Position numbers and translations under genes: made by a program | The notes under the pieces: generated by a model | The model's database searches: none | What the model was told of the DNA's origin: nothing | The model's input: the letters and a program-made list of their open reading frames with translations, nothing else | Shown: piece by piece, positions 15,535 to 23,064 of the stretch | How positions within the stretch are numbered: position 1 is the first letter of the stretch | Layout: every line of letters begins with the position of its first letter | From: Ardenticatena maritima | GTDB taxonomy: Bacteria > Chloroflexota > Anaerolineae > Ardenticatenales > Ardenticatenaceae | Length of the DNA: 64,000 nt | Direction: 5' to 3' | NCBI RefSeq assembly: GCF_001306175.1 | Contig: NZ_LGKN01000005.1 | Coordinates: 636,438 to 700,437, forward strand

Positions 15535-17358
15535 TCATGAAGCCGTTTCGGGCGCGTTGATGCCGGCGCGGCGGGCTTCTTTTTCCAGCACCAGCGCCAC
15601 CAGTTTCCACCCAGGTTCAGGTTGGAAGGGTTCATCGGTCGTGGCGACGATGACTTTTTTACCGCGGAACGCCAGAAGCGGCAAAGCGTAGTCGCCCCAT
15701 ACTTGGCGGTACTCGTCGCAGGTGAATTTTTCGGTTAGCAACGTGGCTTTGATGACACCGCCGCGTTGCATGAGAGATTCCAATGTCTCGTAGGTCGCGC
15801 GTTCATCGAACAGAATGCGCCCCATCAAGCCGCTGGCAAACTCTTGCCCGTTTTCCTCGCGTGGGGGCAATTGGTACACCTTGCGTGCGCCGAACGTATC
15901 GCGCATGTGCACGCAGGCGAGCGCGTTGGCTTCATCGTTGCTGGTGAGCGCCAGGAAATGCCCCAGCCCACTCAGGCTCAGGTCTTCTTGCACACTTTCC
16001 GAGAGCAGATTGCCCTGGTGCGCCTCTAACCCCTCGATACGAGCCGCGCGCACATTGTGGCGGTTGGTATCAACCAGCAACACATTGAAGCCGTTTTCTT
16101 TAAGCAGTTTGGCAAGCGCACGGGCAAACGCTGTCGCGCCCATCATCAAGAAGCCTTGTGGGTCTGCTTCGGCGACGCCCAGGCGTTGCGCCACCCACTT
16201 GGCGGTGCTGCCATGCAGAAAGACCGTGCCGACGATGACCAGGAAGGTGAGGGGGGCGAGGATGGCGGCTTCCGCATACCCCAATTCTTCCAGGCGGAAC
16301 GCAAAGAGCGAGGAAACCGATGCTGCGACGATACCGCGCGGCGCGACCCACGAGAGGAAAAGCCGCTCATTGCGCGAAAGGTCGCTGTTCAGGGTGCTGA
16401 CCCAAATGCTGAGTGGGCGCAGGATGAAGAGCACAACACCCAGCAAGAGCAAACTGTTCACCCCCAGCAGGCTCAATTGCTCGAAGCTGACATTTGCCGC
16501 AAGGATGATGAACAATGTGGAGATGAGCAGGATGCTGATGCGCTCCTTGAAATGCCACATGTCATGCAGCTGGTGCAAACCGCTGTTGGCCAGCACCACC
16601 CCCATCACGGTGACGGCGAGCAACCCCGATTCCGATTGCAAAACGTCGGAAAGGGCAAAGACGCCGATCACCATCGCCAGCGCAAAGAGTTCGTTCAAGT
16701 AGTCGGGCACCCAGTAGCGTTTGATGAGAAAGGCGGTGATGTAGCCGCTCAACAAGCCCAAAACCAGCCCGATGATCATGATGCGGGCGAAGGTGCTGAT
16801 GGCAATGAGCGACGGGTTGCCGAGGGGACCTTCGGCAATGATGATGTCGAAGATGATGACGGCGAGCAGGGCGCCGATGGGGTCAATGAGGATGCCTTCC
16901 CACTTCAAAATTGAGGCGACGCGCTGTGTTGGGCGGATGTTGCGCAGCAGCGGACCGATGACGGTGGGGCCGGTTACGACGATGAGCGCCCCGAACAAGA
17001 AGGAAATCAGCCAGGGAAGCCCAATCAACAGCCGGGCGGCGAGTGCACCCCCAACCAGCGTGACCAGCGCGCCGACAGTGATCAGGTTGCGCACAACGCC
17101 CCGTAAACGGCGAATTTCGCGGAATTCGAGCGTGAGCGCCCCTTCAAACAGGATGATGGCGACGGAGAGCGAGATGGAAGGAAAGAAAAGTTCTCCCAGC
17201 AATTCGCGGGGGTGCAGCCAGTCGAAGACCGGACCAACAAGGAAGCCGGTAATGAGTAGTGGCAAAATAGCGGGGATTTTCAGCCGCCAGGCAAGCCATT
17301 GGCACCCAATCCCCAGCACAACGATACCAGCAAGAACCAAAATGGTGTGGTGTTCCAT
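15535..17358 (-). CDS. CPA1-type cation/proton antiporter with C-terminal TrkA-N-like domain
   Basis: This is a membrane antiporter of 607 residues. Residues about 5-390 form roughly 12 helices of the Na+/H+ exchanger fold, including the conserved aspartate region WEGILIDPIGALLAV, typical of NhaP-type antiporters. Residues about 400-520 form a Rossmann-like TrkA-N domain (GATAFARALAKLLKENGFNVLLVDTN), where a nucleotide would bind and gate transport; a C-terminal stretch of about 80 residues follows. It likely exchanges Na+ or K+ for H+. GAGGAG precedes the ATG. The amidase gene follows closely. Confidence 0.88.
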   Translation of the reverse strand: MEHHTILVLAGIVVLGIGCQWLAWRLKIPAILPLLITGFLVGPVFDWLHPRELLGELFFPSISLSVAIILFEGALTLEFREIRRLRGVVRNLITVGALVTLVGGALAARLLIGLPWLISFLFGALIVVTGPTVIGPLLRNIRPTQRVASILKWEGILIDPIGALLAVIIFDIIIAEGPLGNPSLIAISTFARIMIIGLVLGLLSGYITAFLIKRYWVPDYLNELFALAMVIGVFALSDVLQSESGLLAVTVMGVVLANSGLHQLHDMWHFKERISILLISTLFIILAANVSFEQLSLLGVNSLLLLGVVLFILRPLSIWVSTLNSDLSRNERLFLSWVAPRGIVAASVSSLFAFRLEELGYAEAAILAPLTFLVIVGTVFLHGSTAKWVAQRLGVAEADPQGFLMMGATAFARALAKLLKENGFNVLLVDTNRHNVRAARIEGLEAHQGNLLSESVQEDLSLSGLGHFLALTSNDEANALACVHMRDTFGARKVYQLPPREENGQEFASGLMGRILFDERATYETLESLMQRGGVIKATLLTEKFTCDEYRQVWGDYALPLLAFRGKKVIVATTDEPFQPEPGWKLVALVLEKEARRAGINAPETAS

Positions 17359-17432
17359 GTACGTGCGTACTCCTCTGTTTTTTCTTGGTGTCAGACACGC
17401 TCAATCGTAGCATGAAGTGATAGGCAAGAAAA

Positions 17433-17454
17433 GAGGGCGCCTCAAAGCGCCCTC
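17433..17454 (-). terminator. intrinsic terminator of the envelope-protein operon
   Basis: A perfect 8-bp GC stem (GAGGGCGC / GCGCCCTC) with a 6-base loop is followed on the minus strand by TTTTCTTG. It lies 23 bases after the stop of the 1602-residue gene. Confidence 0.85.
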
Positions 17455-17476
17455 GTGTGAGATGGGCTGGTTTGGG

Positions 17477-20400
17477 TTATATGGCGGGTTGGCGCTCCAC
17501 AATAATCCAATTGATGTCCCACGGGACGGATGCTTGCGCTGTCTGGCGAATGGTAATGAAGCGGGCGACTTCGGGTTGGGCGAACGCCAGACTGATGGGA
17601 CCGGTGTTGTTCGGTTGCTCGGCGGCTTGTTTCCAATCTTTCCCGTTCGCCGAGAGGAGAATTTCAAAGCCGCGTGGGTGGTGCGGTTTATCGCCGTTGA
17701 AGATGTGCAGCGCATTGATGGCGAAGAGGTCGCCCAAATCGAGCATGAACCACATGCCGGGGGTTTGCGGCGCATTACTGCTCCACTGCGTCAGCCAGCG
17801 GTTATCTATCGCCAGAGGAGCGGCGTCGGGGTTGTGGCTGGCTTTGGCTTGCCAGGGGGCGGCTTCGCGCGTGCGAATCTCGCTGATGCGCCAGTGCCGC
17901 CCGTCGGGGGCGGCGGCGGTTTGTTCAATGCGAATAAACCGCACCTCAATCGGCGCGAATTGCACAAAGAGGTCTTTCCAGTTCTGACGGCGTTCTTGAA
18001 TGGTCAACCAGGTTTCGCCGTCGCGCGAGAGCCGCACGCGATACCCCAGCGGGAAGGTGTTTTCGTGGCTGAGCACTTCCACCGTGTCAATGCGCCGAAT
18101 TTTCCCCATATCCACCTGGAACCACATTCCCGGCGTTTGTGGGGCTTCACTGCTCCAAAACGTTTTGGGGTTATGGTCAATCGCCAGGTGAGCGTCGTCG
18201 GGGTTGTGGCTGGCGCGCGCCGTCCAGGCGGGGGCTTCGCGGAGTTCGATTTCGCTGATGCGCCAGGTGGCGTCCCATGTGGGGCTGCCGGTTTGCTCGA
18301 TACGGATGAAGCGCACCGGGCGCACGTCGAAGGGAACGTACACATCTTTCCAATTGAAAGAGCGTTCGCCAACGATTGCCCATGTTTGCCCGTCGGCGCT
18401 CACCTTGACGCGATACCCCGTGGGATACCCACGCCCCGGACTGAGGAAGGTGACCGCGTCGAGCAAGCGCGGTTCACCCAAATCCACCTCGAACCACATG
18501 CCCGGTGCTTGGCGTGCGCCGCTGTCCCAGAAGGTGGCGGGGTTGCCGTCCAGCACGAGGGGGGCGTCGTCGGGGTTGTGGCTGGCGCGTACCGTCCAGG
18601 TGGGGCGTGTGGTCGCTTCAATCGTCACCGGAACGCGCAGGGGGGTGCCGCCTTTCTCTTTGAACCAGGCGACGCCTTCCTGCACGAGGTCCCATTCGAG
18701 CGTGTAGGTGCCGGGTTGCGGCGGTGTAGCGAGCGCCGCCCGCAAACTCACTTCGCCGCCGGGTGGAATCTCATCGGGGAGTGTGGTGCGCAGGTCTTTG
18801 ATAGCGGGCACCGGGTTGCCCGCTTCATCATACCAGTGGTAGCCGATGTGGACCGGGTGTGCGCCGCGTGGGGGCCACGGCTGGCGGCCTGTGTTGCGCA
18901 GGCGCAAGCCCACCCGCGTTTCGACGCCGGCGGTCAGGCGAGAAGGCGTTTCGTGCGCGAGCCATTCCACCGCCCAGTCGGGGCGCTGGCTTTCCTTGAC
19001 GGTCAGGGGCACGATGAGCGGTTCGTTCCCTTTCTGGCTGAACCAGAAGCGCCCTTCGAGCACCAGGTCCCAGCGCACGTGGTATCGCCCCGGTTCATCC
19101 GGCGCCTGGATGGTTGCCTGCACCGTGATACGATCGTCGGGGGCGACGGTGTGCGGGAGCGTGATGCGGAAATTGTCCCACCAGCCGGCGACATGCCCGT
19201 CCTCGGCGAGCCAGTAGTGCGCGAGGTGTACCGCTTCTGCACCGTCGGCCTGCCAGGGGCGTTCGCCCGTGTTGCGCAGCGTCAGCGAGATGTCGGCGGT
19301 TTCGCCGGCTTCAAGATGCGTGGGGAGCGTGTGCGCTTCAAACACAACGCCCCACGGTGTCTTGGTGGATGCGGCGGGGAGCACTTGCACCGTGAGCAAG
19401 CCCGGCGGTTCGGGCTTTTTGGGGAACCAGGCGACGCCCTCTTTGACGAGATTGAGCGCGAGCAGATAAGTGCCCGGTTGCGGCGGTGCGCCGATTTCGA
19501 TGTCGAGGGCGACGCTGTTGCCGGGCGGTACGTCGTTGGGCAACATGGCGCGGATGTCAGGCCAGCCATGCACGGGTTGCTTTTCGGTGGTGTACCAGTG
19601 GTAGCCGAGCCGCACCATGCCGCGCCCGTCGGGTGTGCGGGCGCGCCAGGTTTCGCTGCCGGTGTTTTGCACCACCACACGCCCGCGCACGGTTTGCCCC
19701 GCGCGCATTTGGCGCGGCAATTGCACATTGAGCCAGCGGTAATCGAGTTGTGGGCTGCTGGTGCTGACACCTTCAACGCGCACCGTGCGGTCGAGGGGTT
19801 GACCGCCCACTTCATGGAACCAGGCGATGCGCTCGGCGACCATATCGAGCCGCAGGGTGTACGCGCCGGGCGTGGCGGGGGCGCGCACGTCCATGGCAAT
19901 GGTGGCGGTGCCGCCGGGGGGCACGTCGGACGGCAAGCGACCCCGTTCAGCCCCTTCTTGCACCACACCATCGGCGGTGAGCCAGCGATACCCAAGATGC
20001 ACGATGCCTTGCGGTGGCTCGCCGCCGGCGCGCCATGTGGCGCTGCCTGTGTTCTTCACGCTGACGGTGATGCGTGCGCTCCCCTGGGTGGGAATGCTGG
20101 CGGGGAGCGTGGCGCTCACCCATTCCACGCGGAACGGCGGGGCGGGCGGCGGCTGAATGCGCACGCTGACTGTGTGGGGGCGGCTGTCCACCTGACGGAA
20201 CCAGGCAACCTGTTCGGCGACCATGTCAAGCCGCAAGGTGTAGGCGCCGGGGGTTTCAGGTGTGAGAATTTCGACGTTTTCGAGCGTGACTGTTTCGCCC
20301 GGTGCAACGTCGCGGGGGAGCACGCCGCGCGTTTTGCCTTCGATTTCGCGCCCGTCGGCGGTAATCCAGTGGTAGCCCAGGTGCACCACGCCCTTGGCGG

Positions 20401-22285
20401 GCTCGCCGCCGGCGCGCCAGGTTGCCGTGCCCACATTGCGCACCGTCGCGGTGATGGGCACGCGCTGTCCCGGCTGCATTTCGCCGGGCACCGTGGCGCT
20501 CACCCATTCCACACGCAGGGGCGGGGCGGCGCTGGCGGGTTCAACCGTGATGGTGTAGTGCAGGTGGCGCGCGCCGTGTTGCGTCAGCCATTTTTTGTTG
20601 CCCTTGTCGTACAGGTCGTATCGCAACAGGTAGGTGCCGGGTGTGGCGGGGGCGGTCAGTGTGAGTTGGATAGTGGCTTGCTCCGATGGCGCAAAGTCAT
20701 GCGGGAGTTGAAGGTACTGCGGTGTGCCCACAACCTGGAAGCCCGGCGTGAGCCAGCGTTGAATCAGGATGATGGCGGTATCGCCTTTGGCAATCCAGGG
20801 ACGCCGACCGCTGTTGATGAGTGTGCCCGTCACGCGCTTGCGTTCGCCCGGCTGCAAACGTGTGCCTGGGTTGAAGCCCTGCCAGGCGGCGCCCCATTCG
20901 GGCGGCAACGGTGGGCGGGGCACTTTTGTGCCAACCGCCTCGGCAATCGGGTAGAGATTGCCATGTTCATCTGCCCAGGTGAAGCCGTCGCGCGCCCATT
21001 GGGGGTCGGGCGAGGTGGCGATAAACGCATGCGCCGAGCCGAGGTAGGGGTATTTTTGAATTTCGGTGAGCCACCAGACGTACTGCTGGGCAAACGCCTC
21101 ATGCGAGACGGGCAACCCACTTTGTCCGTTGGAATTGCCGAACTCGGTGATTTCGATGAGTTTGTGCGGAAACTTGTTGTGGTACAACTTGAACCGCAAG
21201 CCCCAGAATTCTTGTTTGTAGGTGTCGGGCTGGTCGGGGGGCGTTTGCCAGTAGACGTGGCACCCCAGCCAGTCGCTCATTTCGATGCTGTCGCGGCACC
21301 AGTCAAGCCATTCCAAATCGTTGTGCGGCACGGCAAGCCCCGGAAAGCCCAGCAACGCGAAGGGGTGGCGTGCTTTGAGAATGGCAAACACTTCTTGATA
21401 CCACTGGTTGAATGCGATGGCGTCCTCGCGTGTTTGTCCCCAGCCTTCCAACCCGGTGAGATGGTTCGGCTCGTTGTGCACTTCAAACTTGGTGACGCCG
21501 AACTTCTCAAACAGGCGGTTGATGACGTCGCGGAATTCATCAGCGAATTGTTGGGGTGAAGGCACATTGCCGCGCGGCATGTGCTTGTAGAGCCGCACGA
21601 TGAATTCCATGTTGGGGTTGATTTCGCGGCAACGGCGATACACGTCTTCTTTGAGAAAACTGAGCGTTTTCAGCGATTCAATCCGCGCCCGACGGATGAT
21701 TTCGTAGTCGGCGGGGGTGAAGTCGGTGTCGTTGCGGGCGTGAAGCCCAATGCGTGGACGGTTGCGCGTGAACGTCGGCGGGGCTTGTCCTTCGTACACG
21801 CGGTTGAGCAGGGCGTCCACGTCCAGCCCGGCGGGGTCGCTTTTGCGCCCGGCGGGGACGGCGATGGCTTTGTGCGTGACGATGTTTTGGCGCGGAATGT
21901 TGTAGCGCGCCACGATGTCTTTCAGCAGGCGCACCAGGGCGTCAATCTGTGCGGGTGGGTAGGGGTCGTGCCCGGTGTTCGCGTTTTCGATTTCAATGCC
22001 AATCGAAAACCAGTTGACGCCTTCGCGGTTGTCCGGCGGCGGCATTTTCGATGCGCCGGCATGCCACGCCATGTCCTGCTCTTCGACGAGTTGGTAGAGT
22101 GTGCCATCCTTGCCCAGCAGGTAGTGCGCTGAAACGCCGCTGTTGGGGTTGGTCAGCCAGTTGAGAGACGGTTCCAGCGGGCCGGCTGTGGCGTGCAAGA
22201 CAATGGTATCAATTTTGACGTTATTGCGCGGGTTTTTGTTGGGTGATGGTTTCCAGATTGCCCAGGCCACATCTGGTTGTGCCAT
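17477..22285 (-). CDS. giant multidomain envelope-type protein: Amidase_2 + glycosidase + six Ig-like + three discoidin domains
   Basis: The protein has 1602 residues. Residues about 24-160 form an N-acetylmuramoyl-L-alanine amidase type 2 domain (VLHATAG, DMAWHAG, EIEN, THKAI..GRKSDPAGLD: zinc His/His/Asp and catalytic Glu). Residues about 180-440 form a clan-A glycoside hydrolase-like barrel with acid/base FEVHNEPN and nucleophile IEITEFG. Six NBR1-like Ig repeats of about 127 residues follow (462-1227; motif (R/K)N(V/T)G...TWRAGGE...HLGY(H/R)W). Three F5/8-type (discoidin) domains end it (1228-1602; each starts W..(R/K)ASHNPD). It looks built to bind and cut cell-wall or polysaccharide material, yet it has no signal peptide or membrane anchor. 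It is the last gene of an operon. Confidence 0.88.
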   Translation of the reverse strand: MAQPDVAWAIWKPSPNKNPRNNVKIDTIVLHATAGPLEPSLNWLTNPNSGVSAHYLLGKDGTLYQLVEEQDMAWHAGASKMPPPDNREGVNWFSIGIEIENANTGHDPYPPAQIDALVRLLKDIVARYNIPRQNIVTHKAIAVPAGRKSDPAGLDVDALLNRVYEGQAPPTFTRNRPRIGLHARNDTDFTPADYEIIRRARIESLKTLSFLKEDVYRRCREINPNMEFIVRLYKHMPRGNVPSPQQFADEFRDVINRLFEKFGVTKFEVHNEPNHLTGLEGWGQTREDAIAFNQWYQEVFAILKARHPFALLGFPGLAVPHNDLEWLDWCRDSIEMSDWLGCHVYWQTPPDQPDTYKQEFWGLRFKLYHNKFPHKLIEITEFGNSNGQSGLPVSHEAFAQQYVWWLTEIQKYPYLGSAHAFIATSPDPQWARDGFTWADEHGNLYPIAEAVGTKVPRPPLPPEWGAAWQGFNPGTRLQPGERKRVTGTLINSGRRPWIAKGDTAIILIQRWLTPGFQVVGTPQYLQLPHDFAPSEQATIQLTLTAPATPGTYLLRYDLYDKGNKKWLTQHGARHLHYTITVEPASAAPPLRVEWVSATVPGEMQPGQRVPITATVRNVGTATWRAGGEPAKGVVHLGYHWITADGREIEGKTRGVLPRDVAPGETVTLENVEILTPETPGAYTLRLDMVAEQVAWFRQVDSRPHTVSVRIQPPPAPPFRVEWVSATLPASIPTQGSARITVSVKNTGSATWRAGGEPPQGIVHLGYRWLTADGVVQEGAERGRLPSDVPPGGTATIAMDVRAPATPGAYTLRLDMVAERIAWFHEVGGQPLDRTVRVEGVSTSSPQLDYRWLNVQLPRQMRAGQTVRGRVVVQNTGSETWRARTPDGRGMVRLGYHWYTTEKQPVHGWPDIRAMLPNDVPPGNSVALDIEIGAPPQPGTYLLALNLVKEGVAWFPKKPEPPGLLTVQVLPAASTKTPWGVVFEAHTLPTHLEAGETADISLTLRNTGERPWQADGAEAVHLAHYWLAEDGHVAGWWDNFRITLPHTVAPDDRITVQATIQAPDEPGRYHVRWDLVLEGRFWFSQKGNEPLIVPLTVKESQRPDWAVEWLAHETPSRLTAGVETRVGLRLRNTGRQPWPPRGAHPVHIGYHWYDEAGNPVPAIKDLRTTLPDEIPPGGEVSLRAALATPPQPGTYTLEWDLVQEGVAWFKEKGGTPLRVPVTIEATTRPTWTVRASHNPDDAPLVLDGNPATFWDSGARQAPGMWFEVDLGEPRLLDAVTFLSPGRGYPTGYRVKVSADGQTWAIVGERSFNWKDVYVPFDVRPVRFIRIEQTGSPTWDATWRISEIELREAPAWTARASHNPDDAHLAIDHNPKTFWSSEAPQTPGMWFQVDMGKIRRIDTVEVLSHENTFPLGYRVRLSRDGETWLTIQERRQNWKDLFVQFAPIEVRFIRIEQTAAAPDGRHWRISEIRTREAAPWQAKASHNPDAAPLAIDNRWLTQWSSNAPQTPGMWFMLDLGDLFAINALHIFNGDKPHHPRGFEILLSANGKDWKQAAEQPNNTGPISLAFAQPEVARFITIRQTAQASVPWDINWIIVERQPAI

Positions 22286-22329
22286 TGGTTTCCCCTTCGC
22301 CGGTCTTGTGGTTGGTTGCGTACTGGTGT

Positions 22330-23064
22330 TTATGGTGCATGGACAAATTGTTCAAGCACGGTGCGAATGTCGCGCCAGGATGTGAGCGCCGCGCGCACAA
22401 CGTCGCAGCCGGCTGCGCGCAAGCGGGCTTCGATGTCGCCGCTGACGGCGTGGGTGTCGCCCAGAATGAGCACCCGTTGCGCGGCGGCGGCTTCGTCGGG
22501 CGAAAAGCCGAAAACAACGTGCTTGGGTTGTGTGGCAAGCCATTCGTCCAGCAGGTGCAGCACGGTGGCGGTGCGGCGGTCGTCTGGCGAGCCGAAAAGG
22601 ACGTAGCGGGGCAAAGGGTGCGTTTGTGAGATGGCGGGTTGGCGGGTGCGTTGAAACACCACGTAAAAACTGTGGCGGAAGCGGTCGTTGCCGTCGCCTT
22701 CGCCGATGTGGTTGGTGTGAATGCTCACCACGCGGTCGCTTGGCAAGGGGGCGTCGGGCGGTTCGAGAACGTCCACGGTGTAGATGTTCCCGCGATAGAG
22801 CGGCATGTTGCCGCCGGGTTCGTCGGCGGGTTTTTCAATGCGGATTTCACCTTCCCCGCCTGCCCAGCGCACGCGCACCCGACTGCCCATGAGCCGTTTC
22901 CCCTGTTCGTCGCGCACGTCAACCCAGAGGTGGTTGCGCCCGCGGTTTTCTTGCGGGGTGAGGTGGTGCACATGCACGGCTTTCCAAAACCACTCGCCCG
23001 GCGCAACGTCTGCCGGTTCGATGCGCACGCCGAGGGGCTCGGCGTCGTTGTATCGCTCGCTCAC
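22330..23064 (-). CDS. unknown protein with Ig-like N-terminus and a conserved C-terminal module
   Basis: This is a 244-residue protein I cannot assign. Residues about 20-130 look like a beta-rich Ig-like domain (VRVRWAGGEGEIRIEKP, YRGNIYTVDVLEPPDAP). The last 85 residues resemble the C-terminus of the neighbouring 962-residue protein: both have a YV(W/L)... start, then FGF(D/S)..EAA..A.RV(V/L)(V/I)(I/L)G, then a TH motif. No signal peptide is present. The start is GTG, overlapping the upstream stop by four bases (GTGA), so it is translated with the 962-residue gene. Role is probably structural or accessory to the flanking glycosidase-like proteins. Confidence 0.75.
   Translation of the reverse strand: MSERYNDAEPLGVRIEPADVAPGEWFWKAVHVHHLTPQENRGRNHLWVDVRDEQGKRLMGSRVRVRWAGGEGEIRIEKPADEPGGNMPLYRGNIYTVDVLEPPDAPLPSDRVVSIHTNHIGEGDGNDRFRHSFYVVFQRTRQPAISQTHPLPRYVLFGSPDDRRTATVLHLLDEWLATQPKHVVFGFSPDEAAAAQRVLILGDTHAVSGDIEARLRAAGCDVVRAALTSWRDIRTVLEQFVHAP

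Noticed and set aside
17417..21559. 1380-codon plus-strand frame opposite the giant amidase/glycosidase gene
   Set aside because: His/Gly/Arg-rich nonsense protein typical of antisense frames in GC-rich genes; the minus strand has clear domains and overlapping gene starts.
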